A DNA stretch of 64,000 bases, taken from NCBI GenBank assembly GCA_021836865.1, contig JAKBHH010000002.1, positions 31,784 through 95,783 of the forward strand, written 5' to 3'. Shown piece after piece: positions 54,029 to 63,361 of the stretch; position 1 is the stretch's first letter, and the number at the start of each line of letters is the position of its first letter. The position numbers and the translations under genes are program-made. The notes beneath the pieces were generated by a model. That model searched no databases and was not told the origin of the DNA. It was given only the letters and a program-made list of their open reading frames with translations. This DNA comes from Acidobacteriota bacterium. GTDB taxonomy: Bacteria > Acidobacteriota > Terriglobia > Terriglobales > Acidobacteriaceae.

Positions 54029-55396
54029 TCACTGCTCAGGCGAAGAGGACCTGTAGAAGCTGAAAATTCTACCCTCTGCGATCTCCCGCAGGAAATAGCC
54101 GGCCGGCAGCAAGGATAACCACAGGATGGGATACCTGTAGCGCATATCCGAAACGACCACGTAGTACATCAGAGGATAGATAGCCGACACCGCCAGGATA
54201 TAAAGTGTGACGGCTTCGCGCCGCCTTGCCATCAGGATCAGTCCCGGCAACGAGAGCGCGGTGATGAGCCACATGACGCGCGCAATGCGGTTCTGTTGAT
54301 GGGCCCAGATCTGCGAGTAGTGGGGAACGCTAAAAGCATTTGCGAATTGAATCGTGGCAGGAATATTTTCCGTTGCAGGAAACCAAAACTCTTTGATTCG
54401 GGTCAGCGTGAGGTGTGCGAAACGAGCGCCGTGTGATCGGACCCAAGCCTCTGCGTCGGCGGTGCGCGTACGATCGTATTGGATTTCGCCGAGCCGATGT
54501 AACTCTTCCACCTCTGCAAGGCTCGCGTTTGGGTGGTGTGTCTGGTAGCAGTTGTTCAGTTCATCACGAATCAGACTGGATTGCGCGCAGTCATTATTGG
54601 AGGCATAGAGAGTTACTCCAAGATTCGTTCTGGTGACCAGTGCGCCTAACGCAAAGTAGTTCCTGATCGCCCATCCCATTCCGAAGGTTAACAGTAGTCC
54701 CAATACCAGTGCAGCCTGCTTGATTGCGGTTGATCGGTGACGGCCGGACTTCAGGAGCAGAAACCCAATCCATGGCACGATGATCAAGATGGAGGACGGG
54801 TTTAAGAGAAAAAGCAGGCCAGCGATCGTACCGCCCAGGACGGCTCTGGTCATCGCATTGCGCTCAGCCAGCGGTCCGGGAGCAGTGAGGATGCAAAACA
54901 GCAGAATTCCGGCAATTGTGAGATTGGTATCCCAGCCTGGGATGGATTGCATCGCGCCCAGCCAAAGCAGCGATGCAAAAACGCCGGGGACTGAATCGCT
55001 GGAAAAAATCATTGAAGCCCTCGGCAACAATGCCGCGGTAAAGGCGTTTGCGATGATGGCGCACAGCACGGATGCGACGTAGATGATCCCCGGCACTCGA
55101 AACACCTTCATCAGGCCGGCAAGGATTAAAGGGTATAGCGGAGGGTTGACTGCAGTCGGCCCAGTCGCGAGTGCGCTGAACGGATTGGCAAAGGCGCCCC
55201 GAGTTGCAAGGTTCTTTGCAAGGATCCACATCTCGGCTCCGGGCATTACCGGAAGTTGATTTTGCGAGGACAGGCCAATCACTCCCACGGCAAACATCAT
55301 TACAAGGGACACATCGGACTGATGTGATCGAAGAAACCGGAGCGTCTTGTTCAAGGTTCTATACTCCGCAAGGTTAGATTCAAGCCAGCAGCCCAC
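54029..55396 (-). CDS. Multi-span membrane protein, GT-C glycosyltransferase-like (ArnT/PMT type)
   Basis: About 455 residues; the GTG at 55396 is the longest start, while TTG 55354 with gcggag upstream is a credible shorter one. At least nine hydrophobic segments follow (VSLVMMFAVGVIGLSSQ, AVLGGTIAGLLFLLNPSSIL and others). Early loop motifs such as PGAEMWILAKNL and NPPLYPLILAGLM match the first periplasmic loop of lipid-linked-sugar-using GT-C enzymes. They transfer a sugar or aminoarabinose from a polyprenyl carrier to lipid A, protein or other acceptors; the specific substrate is unknown. It lies downstream of a spermidine-synthase-like gene on the same strand, 46 nt apart. Confidence 0.72.
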   Translation of the reverse strand: MGCWLESNLAEYRTLNKTLRFLRSHQSDVSLVMMFAVGVIGLSSQNQLPVMPGAEMWILAKNLATRGAFANPFSALATGPTAVNPPLYPLILAGLMKVFRVPGIIYVASVLCAIIANAFTAALLPRASMIFSSDSVPGVFASLLWLGAMQSIPGWDTNLTIAGILLFCILTAPGPLAERNAMTRAVLGGTIAGLLFLLNPSSILIIVPWIGFLLLKSGRHRSTAIKQAALVLGLLLTFGMGWAIRNYFALGALVTRTNLGVTLYASNNDCAQSSLIRDELNNCYQTHHPNASLAEVEELHRLGEIQYDRTRTADAEAWVRSHGARFAHLTLTRIKEFWFPATENIPATIQFANAFSVPHYSQIWAHQQNRIARVMWLITALSLPGLILMARRREAVTLYILAVSAIYPLMYYVVVSDMRYRYPILWLSLLPAGYFLREIAEGRIFSFYRSSSPEQ

Positions 55397-55442
55397 TCAT
55401 GATGGCTGGACCGGGGTTGTCCGTCTCGCATCCGGCGCCATT

Positions 55443-57611
55443 TCATGAGGCAAGAGATGCAGGCACGACACGCAACGGCTTCTTCCACTGGAGAATCGCC
55501 GAGCTGGCGTACAGTAAGGTTGCGATCAGAAGCAGTGCCTTCATACCGAACAGAAATGAAAGATTCTGTGCGAGTCCTCCCGCAACGGCGCCCAGCATGT
55601 TGGCGCCAAATGCGGCGCTGCTACCCTGGAATCGTCTGAAGCTTTCGGCAAAAACGACTCCTGCGAAGAAGATCGGCACACAGTAGGCAACACAGATGAC
55701 AATTCCAACCATCGTGCCGGATCCAGGAATTCTGTTCCAGGGTACAAGATAGTTGAGCAGAAGAGAGGCGCAGAGGAGGCAGTAATATGGCGCCAGCTTG
55801 GACGGCGTGCAGAAGTGGACATAGATGTTAGCGAACAGCAGGACCGTGAGAATTCCTGTGAGTGCGATGCTATTGACGATCCACGTTGTGCCGAAGTACA
55901 AGGCAAGGCGGCTTACAAGCTGAGTTTCCATCAACAAGAATCCGGCCCCAAGCAGGAAGAAAATCCATGAACTGCTTTTTCGCGGTTCGAAAAACGGACC
56001 CACCATGTAGAACACGAGCAGGAAAATAATCGCCGACACTGAGAAATAGGCGCGTGGAATCGAGCGTCCAGCGTGATACACGTAGGGCCAGTCGTCCGTA
56101 GTGGGCACCGGAGTTGGGGCGGACGTGAGCGAGACTGTGGGCTGGTGAGTCGCCAGAAAGCTGGCTTGCGGGCTCTGAAGTGCCCTTTGCCACAGTGCTG
56201 GAGAATCGGATTCTATGAAGACCGTCGCACTGAGAAGCGCCCCTGTCCTGGGAGCGTAGTATGTGACGGGCGGGTGTGAAAAGATCTCGTTGAGCATGGA
56301 ATAGAACCGCACTCCCATCCATGTCCAAGGCTGTCTCACCTCGAATTTCAGTACGAGAATTCCGTTAGGATTCAGCAGCCGGCGCGCCTCCTCGAAGGAC
56401 TGCTCTGTATAGACATAGTTATCCACACGCATGTTGCTGTAACCGGAGAACTCTGTGTGCGAATCAAGTAAGCCAAAGATCACCATGTCGTATTTCTCAT
56501 TGCACCCGCGCATGTAGTTACGGGCATCGTTGTTGATTAAGCGGACCTTCGGTGAGGCATAGGGTTGTTCGGGATGGAGCCGCTTGCCGAGGGTGGGGAT
56601 GAGTGGATCAATTTCGACCGCATCGACATGGGTAGCCCCGTGCCGGAGGGCCGCTGCAACGTCATTGCCCGCGCCTGAGCCAACTACAAGAACTCGACCC
56701 ACGTTCTGCGCAAACTGGAATGGGCTGTCGTAGGAACTTGCCTGGTAAGTGCTCGCGAACTGCGGATCTTCCTGGAGAAATTGAGGGGTGACGTTGGCGA
56801 TCGTCATGTAACCCTCGTTGTTGACATCGATCTGGTACTGCTGATGGCCAACACCTTTCACCGTAAGTTTTTGATAGGGCGACCAGTAAACCGCGACGTC
56901 CTTCGCCGGTCTCAAGGCCACAACCACCACCGCCAACAGAATGCATGTAAGCGCCAAAGATCGCCACGAAAAAGGCTGGCAAAGCAGAACAAGCCCAAAG
57001 GCCACAGCGAACCAATAGGATGGTGAAAGCCAGAAAAATGCCAGGATGGCAAGAAGCCAGATACCGGCAAGGCTGCCCATGAGATTGATCGAGTATGCGG
57101 AAACAGTATTTCTGGATGCCTCGAGATAGTAACCTACCCAACGCCCGAGCGGGATCATCGTGACGGCCAGAAGCATAAGGAAGACTGCAACAACTACGAG
57201 AGCAAGCAGGAGAAGCGGATAGTAGGCGGATGGCGCGAGCTTGAGTGTCTGTCCCCAGAGAGCCGCGTCCGGTGTGTAGGAAAGGATGGAAGACAGAGCG
57301 CGCAACGACAACTGCCATTGCTTGAATGGCAGATTCACCAGAGCGACAAGAATTGTCGTCGAGACAAGTGCCGGCAGCAAGCTGCCACGTTTTTTGGAAC
57401 TGAAGCAGCCGACGCCGAAACCGAGGAAGCATACAATCAGAGAAAGGTTCTGAAAGAAGGCAAAGATCTTCACCTCTGTTCCGAGCCAGCGGATCAGCAC
57501 AATTTCCAGGTAGAGGGCTGCCGAACTGATCAGGAACAACCGCCATGGCTGTAGCGGATCCGCAGTCGGGCTGACCGGCAGCGCCATTTCAGGAGTTGTT
57601 TGAGTCGCCAT
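55443..57611 (-). CDS. Membrane-embedded spermidine-synthase-like protein
   Basis: The frame starts at 57707, but ATG 57611 follows ggaaggga and fits the membrane protein start; 722 residues. Seven or so membrane spans come first (LFLISSAALYLEIVLIRWLG, LVCFLGFGVGCF-like segments, LLAILAFFWLSPSYWF). A Rossmann domain resembling spermidine synthase follows at about residues 270-480: VLVVGSGAGNDVAAALRHGA, HVDAVEIDPLIPTLGKRLHP and KYDMVIFGLLDSHTEFSGYS. Another set of spans follows (AYFSVSAIIFLLVFYMVGPF, CVAYCVPIFFAGVVFAESF). The methyltransferase-like core keeps the GSGAGND nucleotide-binding loop and a DSH motif, but whether it makes polyamines is unknown. Such fusions are widespread and uncharacterised. 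Confidence 0.8.
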   Translation of the reverse strand: MATQTTPEMALPVSPTADPLQPWRLFLISSAALYLEIVLIRWLGTEVKIFAFFQNLSLIVCFLGFGVGCFSSKKRGSLLPALVSTTILVALVNLPFKQWQLSLRALSSILSYTPDAALWGQTLKLAPSAYYPLLLLALVVVAVFLMLLAVTMIPLGRWVGYYLEASRNTVSAYSINLMGSLAGIWLLAILAFFWLSPSYWFAVAFGLVLLCQPFSWRSLALTCILLAVVVVALRPAKDVAVYWSPYQKLTVKGVGHQQYQIDVNNEGYMTIANVTPQFLQEDPQFASTYQASSYDSPFQFAQNVGRVLVVGSGAGNDVAAALRHGATHVDAVEIDPLIPTLGKRLHPEQPYASPKVRLINNDARNYMRGCNEKYDMVIFGLLDSHTEFSGYSNMRVDNYVYTEQSFEEARRLLNPNGILVLKFEVRQPWTWMGVRFYSMLNEIFSHPPVTYYAPRTGALLSATVFIESDSPALWQRALQSPQASFLATHQPTVSLTSAPTPVPTTDDWPYVYHAGRSIPRAYFSVSAIIFLLVFYMVGPFFEPRKSSSWIFFLLGAGFLLMETQLVSRLALYFGTTWIVNSIALTGILTVLLFANIYVHFCTPSKLAPYYCLLCASLLLNYLVPWNRIPGSGTMVGIVICVAYCVPIFFAGVVFAESFRRFQGSSAAFGANMLGAVAGGLAQNLSFLFGMKALLLIATLLYASSAILQWKKPLRVVPASLAS

Positions 57612-58164
57612 TGCGTCCCTTCCCGATTGAGAGCTTGCAGACAGAAGCTGAAGCCCGAGTGTGAACGGATGGATCGCGAAGTCATCCGGAGGATGGAAGT
57701 CGATCAACCCGAAGATTAGAACAGTCCTTGAGTCTGACCCGCAGGCCGACGGAGCGAATGAGCAAGGTCAGGTCCGCGTTTCATCATCGATTTGCGTCAT
57801 GCACCCTACACGAAACCTGGGGAATCGCAGGCCAAAGCAATCTCATATGCGACCCAGCCAACCTTCGATCAACAATCCTGCGTCTTTTCGAGATTTTTAT
57901 AGTTTGGTTTCTTGCCAGTCAATACTTCTTAGATCGAACGACACTAAGTAGTTATAAGCAATAGCCCATTTGTGGGAACGTTTCTGCCAGCGCGCGGACG
58001 GGCGTTCTTTGTCGCACATGAACGCGCGCCTCGGCCCTGTCTGGGTCGAGGTAGAACGCGCATGACCAGGTGGGCAAAAGAAATGAGGGTAGTGCCCATG
58101 AGCGAGTGAGGGGACTGGGCGGTTGAGCGGCCGTTCTGAGGGTTATCCTGCGTAGCTCGCCGGG
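57612..58164. other. 553-nt interval between two minus-strand genes
   Basis: No supported gene. Part of it must hold the promoter of the spermidine-synthase-like gene (just right of 57611) and the downstream region of the outer-membrane protein gene. An imperfect hairpin (cctcggccc / gggtcgagg) lies near 58030-58055. The stretch 57880-57960 is AT-richer. Confidence 0.4.
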
Positions 58165-58767
58165 TTAGAACTTATAAACCAAGCCAAATCCTACGTTTGC
58201 GTTCCAACGGATGTGCGGCGAGTCTCCCTGCTGGTAAGGGACCACGGTGAAATCCGAAAAAATATCGTCGCCAGACAGCCGCAGCGCAACGCGCGGCGTC
58301 AGGTTGTAGTCCATGCCGATACCGACGCCACCCGCTGGAGATGCCGCGGGTGAGATATTGGCGCCGCCCGTATGAGCCACTCCGATCAAGGCGCGCACGA
58401 AGAGGCTGGTAGGCCCGTAGAGTGAGGCATGCATCGTTGGACCTGCGAGATACTCATCGACGGAGGGATTGCCGACGGCCGCATTTGAGGCGGTCACGAT
58501 CCATGCGTAGTGGCCACCCTCCGCCGTCAGGCCAAAGTACTTACCCCAGTCCCGCGTAATGGAGGCGGTCACGCCCTGCAGGCCGCTGCGGGACTGATTC
58601 ACCTGGTTGATGCTGGTGTAACCCCAGCCTACGAAGCCCTCGTACTTATAAGTGGGGCCGACCTGGCGCACGTGGGGCTTCTCGGGTGCGATCTGGGCGC
58701 ATGCCAACACAGGCGAAAGTGCAACCGCTGAAGCGGTCAGAATCGATAGCAGCAACGTTCTTTTCAA
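58165..58767 (-). CDS. Outer-membrane beta-barrel protein (porin/OmpA-barrel-like)
   Basis: The open frame reaches 58833, but TTG 58767 follows gaggag and begins a signal peptide (LKRTLLLSILTASAVALSPV, cleavage after ACAQ); 200 residues. The mature part has alternating short beta strands with aromatic girdle residues (YKYEGFVGWGYTSINQVNQS, DWGKYFGLTAEGGHYAW, SLYGPTSLFVRALIGVAHTG, GGVGIGMDYNLTPRVALRLS), ending in VGFGLVYKF with terminal Phe, the outer-membrane assembly signal. This is an eight-strand barrel of the Acidobacteriota small-porin type. It is transcribed away from dxs. Function beyond structure is unknown. Confidence 0.78.
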   Translation of the reverse strand: MKRTLLLSILTASAVALSPVLACAQIAPEKPHVRQVGPTYKYEGFVGWGYTSINQVNQSRSGLQGVTASITRDWGKYFGLTAEGGHYAWIVTASNAAVGNPSVDEYLAGPTMHASLYGPTSLFVRALIGVAHTGGANISPAASPAGGVGIGMDYNLTPRVALRLSGDDIFSDFTVVPYQQGDSPHIRWNANVGFGLVYKF

Positions 58768-59204
58768 TGCAAAACTCTCCTCAATCCTGTGAGGGATTGC
58801 GCTGACTTTCCCACACGACGCAGCTTTCATCACTCAATCGATCGGTGGAAAGCAACGCCGGTCTTTGCGTAGACGCGCAAAGCTGTTCCCCGTGAGCGGC
58901 GCCATGGGTTTCGTCTGGTACACACATAGACTATCGTCTACCCCCCATATTGAAGAAGTGCGGCGGGAGCAGGGTTGGAAGATAGACCGTTGCAACGACG
59001 TTGCCGGCTGTGCACGCCAAGCCCCGGAAGCGTACCATCTCGCGGATTGTTATACTTAATTGGCACATTTGCGCGGCTTGCTTCACCTGGCGCGACACGC
59101 AGGCAAACTTCTCTGCGAAGCGCGTGAAGGCAAGCTGGATCGAACTCCGCCGGACTGGCGGAATCGCCCCTGGAAGCCCGGTTTTTGCGGGGGAAGGGCA
59201 ACAC
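58768..59204. other. 437-nt divergent intergenic region before dxs
   Basis: Between the outer-membrane barrel gene (minus) and dxs (plus), so both promoters should lie here. A candidate extended -10 for dxs is at 59048-59056 (listed separately). Frames crossing the interval lack credible starts. Confidence 0.45.
59048..59056 (+). promoter_or_regulatory. Possible extended -10 element before dxs
   Basis: TGTTATACT matches the extended -10 form (TGn plus TATACT), 149 nt upstream of the dxs start at 59205. No clear -35 box accompanies it. Identified by eye. Confidence 0.35.
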
Positions 59205-61094
59205 ATGGGAACACTGCTGGAATCCATTCACTCGCCTGCTGACGTAAAACGCTTGAGCCACGCGCAGATGGGTGAGCTGGCGGAAGAGATTCGCGCCTTC
59301 CTGATCCAGACCCTTTCCAAAACCGGTGGGCACCTCGGCCCCAACCTGGGCGTAGTTGAGCTTACGCTGGCCCTGCACGCGGTCTTCAATACGCCTCAGG
59401 ACAGGATTCTCTTCGATGTGAGCCACCAGGCCTACGTGCACAAAATTGTGACCGGGCGGCTGGACCGCTTCGAGACCATTCGGCAGGCAGGCGGGCTCAA
59501 CGGCTTTATGCTGCGCACGGAAAGCGAGCATGACTGCTACGGTGCGGGTCACGCGGGCACGGCGCTTTCAGCCGCGCTTGGCATGGCCGTCGCGCGTGAT
59601 CTGGCGGGCGGCGACGAGCACGTCGTGGCTGTAGCCGGCGATGCGGCGTTTACAAATGGCATTTCGTTTGAAGCGCTGAATAATATCGCCGAGCAGACCA
59701 AGCGGCTGATTGTGGTGTTGAACGATAACGAGTGGTCCATTGATCGCAATGTGGGCGCGATCGCACGGCACTTCCACCGCATCGTGACCAACGAGCATTA
59801 CCGCAGCTTTCATGAGTCGGCTGCAAGGCTGGTGGAGCGTTTTGGCGGCAGGACGGCTGTCAACGTGGTGCGTCGCGCCGAGGAAGCGGCAAAGAGCATG
59901 TTGTGGCCTTCCATTCTGTTTGAGGAGTTCGGTCTGCAATATTTCGGACCGATCGATGGGCACAATATTCCGCTGCTGGTAGAGACCTTCAATTTTCTCA
60001 AGGCGGAAAACCGGCCGGTGCTGCTGCATGTTCTTACGCAGAAAGGGCGCGGCTACCAACCCGCGCTGGATGGTCAGAAGAAGTTTCACGGTCTTGGTCC
60101 GTATGACCCGGAAACAGGCAAGACCAAGCCTGCCGGGCAGTTGACGTACTCTGAGGTTTTTGCGAACACACTGGTGGAACTCGCAAACCTCGACGAGCGC
60201 GTGGTGGCCATCACGGCCGCCATGCCGAACGGTACCGGTCTCGATCTTTTTCGCCCGCATCACCCGCGGCGCTACTTTGACGTGGGTATCGCCGAAGAGC
60301 ACGCGGTGATTTTCGCCGCAGGCATGGCGACAAGGGGCTTGAGGCCGGTGTGCGCGATTTACTCCACTTTTCTGCAGCGCGCATTCGACCCGATTGTGCA
60401 CGATGTATGCCTGCAGAAGCTTCCCGTGGTCTTCTGCATGGATCGCGCGGGACTCTCCGGCGACGATGGGCCCACGCATCACGGATTGTTTGACATCAGC
60501 TACCTCCGCGGCATTCCGGATATTGTGCTGATGGCGCCCAGGGATGAAGACGAGCTGTCGGACATGATGAAGACAGCCTTGGAACTGCCGGGCCCAAGCG
60601 CGATTCGCTATCCGCGAGGCGTAGTGGCAGGGGTGGCGCGCAAGGCAGAGCCGCAATCGCTTCCGATTGGCAAGGCGGAACTGCTTGTCGATGGTTCCGA
60701 CGTAGCGATTCTTGGACTGGGGCCGATGATTGAACTAGCCAAGGGGCTGGGTGCCCGGCTAGAACTGGGCGGTTTTTCGGCGGCAGTGATCAATCCGCGC
60801 TTCGTCAAGCCGCTTGACCGTGAAATGCTGCAGAGCTTTGCACGCCGGGTAGCCGCGTTTGTCACGTTTGAAGATCACGTGAAGATGGGGGGCTTCGGAT
60901 CGGCCGTTGTAGAGGCTCTGGACGACATGGGGCTTGCGGTTCCGGTAGTGCGCATCGGATGGCCGGATCAGTTTATTGAGCACGGCAAGGTGGATGCGCT
61001 TCGCGCCCGCTATGGCCTGACCGTAGAGGATGCCTACGCGCAGGTGCTGCCCCTTTTGACCCAGCGGCAGCGCCGCACGCTCGTGGCAAGCTGA
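59205..61094 (+). CDS. dxs: 1-Deoxy-D-xylulose-5-phosphate synthase, divergent type
   Basis: The open frame starts at 59001; ATG 59205 follows gggaagggc and gives 629 residues, the usual DXS length. It shows GHLGPNLGVVELTLALH, then FDVSHQAYVHKIVTGRLDRF with His74, GHAGTALSAALGMA, and the thiamine-binding loop VAGDAAFTNGISFEALNN. The transketolase domain has GIAEEHAVIFAAGMA with catalytic-type Glu364 and the C-terminal domain ends near LTQRQRR. The enzyme condenses pyruvate and glyceraldehyde-3-phosphate, the first step of the MEP isoprenoid pathway. Two positions differ from textbook DXS: GDGA reads GDAA (145-148) and VGHQAY reads VSHQAY. The cofactor loop change suggests a divergent subfamily, so DXS function is probable but not certain. 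Confidence 0.85.
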   Translation: MGTLLESIHSPADVKRLSHAQMGELAEEIRAFLIQTLSKTGGHLGPNLGVVELTLALHAVFNTPQDRILFDVSHQAYVHKIVTGRLDRFETIRQAGGLNGFMLRTESEHDCYGAGHAGTALSAALGMAVARDLAGGDEHVVAVAGDAAFTNGISFEALNNIAEQTKRLIVVLNDNEWSIDRNVGAIARHFHRIVTNEHYRSFHESAARLVERFGGRTAVNVVRRAEEAAKSMLWPSILFEEFGLQYFGPIDGHNIPLLVETFNFLKAENRPVLLHVLTQKGRGYQPALDGQKKFHGLGPYDPETGKTKPAGQLTYSEVFANTLVELANLDERVVAITAAMPNGTGLDLFRPHHPRRYFDVGIAEEHAVIFAAGMATRGLRPVCAIYSTFLQRAFDPIVHDVCLQKLPVVFCMDRAGLSGDDGPTHHGLFDISYLRGIPDIVLMAPRDEDELSDMMKTALELPGPSAIRYPRGVVAGVARKAEPQSLPIGKAELLVDGSDVAILGLGPMIELAKGLGARLELGGFSAAVINPRFVKPLDREMLQSFARRVAAFVTFEDHVKMGGFGSAVVEALDDMGLAVPVVRIGWPDQFIEHGKVDALRARYGLTVEDAYAQVLPLLTQRQRRTLVAS

Positions 61095-61225
61095 GACTCC
61101 GGAGATCACATGCTGATGCCGTGTGCCACTGCCCGTACGCAGTGGCCATGATGCCTGGCCGGTGCGTTGGGGCAGGCGCTTCGCTGCAGCGCGTATGCGA
61201 CAATCCCAAGCAGAACGTTTTCTAT

Positions 61226-62686
61226 ATGCGAATTGTTCATAGGGTTCTGGCGTGGATCGTTGGAGGAGCATTGGCCGCTTCCTTTTGCTGGCCGCAGGCA
61301 ACTCCGGCGCCCGCAACTCCGCTCGTACTGGCAGGCGGCACAGTGGTGGACGTCACGAATTGGGGCCGCTCTGCGCGAGATCTGCCGGATGCGGTCGTCA
61401 TCGTGAATGGGGGCCTGATTAGTGCCGTGGGTTCGAGGGCGGATGTGCCCATTCCCAAAGGCGCGCGCGTCATTGATTGCACCGGCAAGTTTGTTGTCCC
61501 CGGCCTGGTGGATGGCTTTGCCGGCATGAACAGCCAGGGGCAGGCCAGTGCTAACCTCTACATGGGCGTCACGACCGTGGTAGCTCGTTCCGACAGCGAG
61601 CGCGGCCGAATCGACTTCTCTGCCAATCCCCGGCCGCATCTGTATCCGGTTGACTCGATCGGCTCAACCGACAACTGGAGCCTGCTTGTCGGACAGAAGG
61701 ACTGGGCCGCGCGACTCAGGGAAAATGGGCATACCGTCGAGCTGAGCCCTGAAGATACGGCCCGCCAGTTGAATGACACAGCGCGCATGGGTACACGCGC
61801 GCTGTGGCTTGGCCCGGATCTGACGGCGGCTAATACACAGTGGATTATTGCCCACGCACACCAGATGGGACTGGTCACGTATGGCCAGTTTGTTGCCACT
61901 CCTTACAGCGTCGGGATTGAGGCCGGTGTCGACGCGCTCCTTCACATGGGCCGGTATGAACTGGGGGTGATTCCCGATGAGCTGCAGAGGCCGCTCGTCG
62001 ATGATCCCTACGGATCGGCGGCGACCACGGCCTACGACTATGCCCAGCACCTGCCGCCGATGGACCCGCTTCTTCACAGTTATGTGCGTTTTGTCGTCGC
62101 GCACCATACGGCTTTGGCACCCACCTTAAGTGAGTATTTTCTGCGCCTGCCCCAGCACCGCAACCTCTGGCTTGAACCTGCCGCTGCCCTGCTCAATCCG
62201 GCCAATCTTTCCGATCCGCCGGACAGGGGAACGGGAGAGATAACCTATCCGCTTTCGCCGTGGACACGGCATCTGCCCAATGCGGCCTTGCGCTGGATGG
62301 AGGAAGGCCAGCGCAAGAAAGCCGATCAGGCCGCGATGCGGCTGTGGCAGATCAATGAGACCATCTTTGCCGCAGGCCCGCATTATCTCGCCGCCTCCGG
62401 TGCGTCTGCAATGGGCACTATGCCGGGCATCTCCCTGCACACGGAGCTGGAGATGCTGGTGCGACTGGGACTTTCTCCGCGCGAAGCGCTGGCTGCCGCC
62501 ACGAACAACTTTGCCCTTCAGTTCGGGTGGAGAGAGCTGGGCGAGGTTGCCCCGGGACGACGCGCAGATATTCTGGTGCTCGACGGGGACCCTACCGCGA
62601 GCGCCTGGAACGTGCGTCGCATTTCCACGTTGATCCTGGGTGGCGAGGTCATCGACCGCGACGCGCTGCTGAATTCAAAGAAATAG
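61226..62686 (+). CDS. Exported amidohydrolase-like protein without metal-ligand motifs
   Basis: The frame begins earlier, but ATG 61226 starts a signal peptide (MRIVHRVLAWIVGGALAASF); 486 residues. The small beta domain is typical of amidohydrolases (LVLAGGTVVDVTNWGRSA, VIVNGGLISAVGSRADV, VPGLVDGFAG) and closes with RADILVLDGDPTASAWNVRR. In active enzymes the strand after GLVD carries His-x-His, for example DMHVH; here it reads DGFAG (residues 96-100). The terminal Asp segment (AGTDAG type) reads AASGASAMG with no Asp between 386 and 400. Thus two of the metal sites are gone. It may be a pseudoenzyme with a binding role or use other residues. It starts 132 nt after dxs. Confidence 0.8.
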   Translation: MRIVHRVLAWIVGGALAASFCWPQATPAPATPLVLAGGTVVDVTNWGRSARDLPDAVVIVNGGLISAVGSRADVPIPKGARVIDCTGKFVVPGLVDGFAGMNSQGQASANLYMGVTTVVARSDSERGRIDFSANPRPHLYPVDSIGSTDNWSLLVGQKDWAARLRENGHTVELSPEDTARQLNDTARMGTRALWLGPDLTAANTQWIIAHAHQMGLVTYGQFVATPYSVGIEAGVDALLHMGRYELGVIPDELQRPLVDDPYGSAATTAYDYAQHLPPMDPLLHSYVRFVVAHHTALAPTLSEYFLRLPQHRNLWLEPAAALLNPANLSDPPDRGTGEITYPLSPWTRHLPNAALRWMEEGQRKKADQAAMRLWQINETIFAAGPHYLAASGASAMGTMPGISLHTELEMLVRLGLSPREALAAATNNFALQFGWRELGEVAPGRRADILVLDGDPTASAWNVRRISTLILGGEVIDRDALLNSKK

Positions 62687-62696
62687 TCAGAGTCGG

Positions 62697-63248
62697 TTAC
62701 GCCGGAGTCGATGGCACGTTTGCAGCAGACTGCAGCATCTTCGGCAGCCGCATCTGCCGGGCGGCAAACGAGCGCTGAAGCTGCGAGCGCACCACCGCTG
62801 AGGCCAGCGCGCCAATTGCGCCCAGCGGCATGGCAAACTCAATGTCGTCGGTGACAAGTGTGCCCTTTTGCCCGTTGCGGATTTCCGCGACGGTTCCGTG
62901 CCGATGGCGGAAGAATGCGAACGGACCTTGGACCTGCTCATCACAGAAGTGACTGTTCCAGACAAACTCGGTGATGCGCGCCATCCAGCGGACGCGATAG
63001 GGAAGCACCGCAAAAGGACAGAAGCTGATCAGAATCTCCGAGCCGATGCCCGCGTGCGGATTGGCAAAGCTGATGTCACTCGCCTCATTCGAGTCAAACC
63101 TCGGAGGCTCCTTGATTAGCGCTTCTTCGATACGGGTTTTGAGCGCGGGCGGCATCAGGCGCGGCAGGTTGAGCGGATCCGAAAAAAAGGCAAAGACCCT
63201 CTTCACTGGAAACGGAACCCATTGGCGAGCGGCAAATTGTTGCTTCAT
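62697..63248 (-). CDS. SRPBCC-family (START-like) protein
   Basis: 183 residues from ATG 63248. It opens MKQQFAARQWVPFPVKRVFA and continues FFSDPLNLPRLMPPALKTRI, the standard beginning of cyclase/dehydrase-type SRPBCC proteins. The strands VLPYRVRWMARITEFVWNSH and GTLVTDDIEFAMPLGAIGAL complete the helix-grip fold, which holds a hydrophobic ligand in a central cavity. No ligand can be predicted. It ends 10 nt from the convergent amidohydrolase-like gene. Confidence 0.82.
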   Translation of the reverse strand: MKQQFAARQWVPFPVKRVFAFFSDPLNLPRLMPPALKTRIEEALIKEPPRFDSNEASDISFANPHAGIGSEILISFCPFAVLPYRVRWMARITEFVWNSHFCDEQVQGPFAFFRHRHGTVAEIRNGQKGTLVTDDIEFAMPLGAIGALASAVVRSQLQRSFAARQMRLPKMLQSAANVPSTPA

Positions 63249-63285
63249 CGTGCGGTGGTCCAATGCAATCTTAATTCAAGGCTGC

Positions 63286-63330
63286 TTGCACACAACGATG
63301 CAGCGGTACTGCCTGCATCGCTGCGTGCAA
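63286..63330 (-). repeat. Interrupted inverted repeat downstream of the fasciclin gene
   Basis: Two nested arms can pair: ttgcac with gtgcaa (63286-63291 and 63325-63330) and cgatgcag with ctgcatcg (63296-63303 and 63313-63320). On the minus strand it begins 32 nt after the fasciclin stop. There is no T-tract, so it may be a weak terminator or a transcript-end stabiliser. Confidence 0.5.
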
Positions 63331-63361
63331 AGCAATCAAGCGCGCTGGATTGCTTCAGCGC

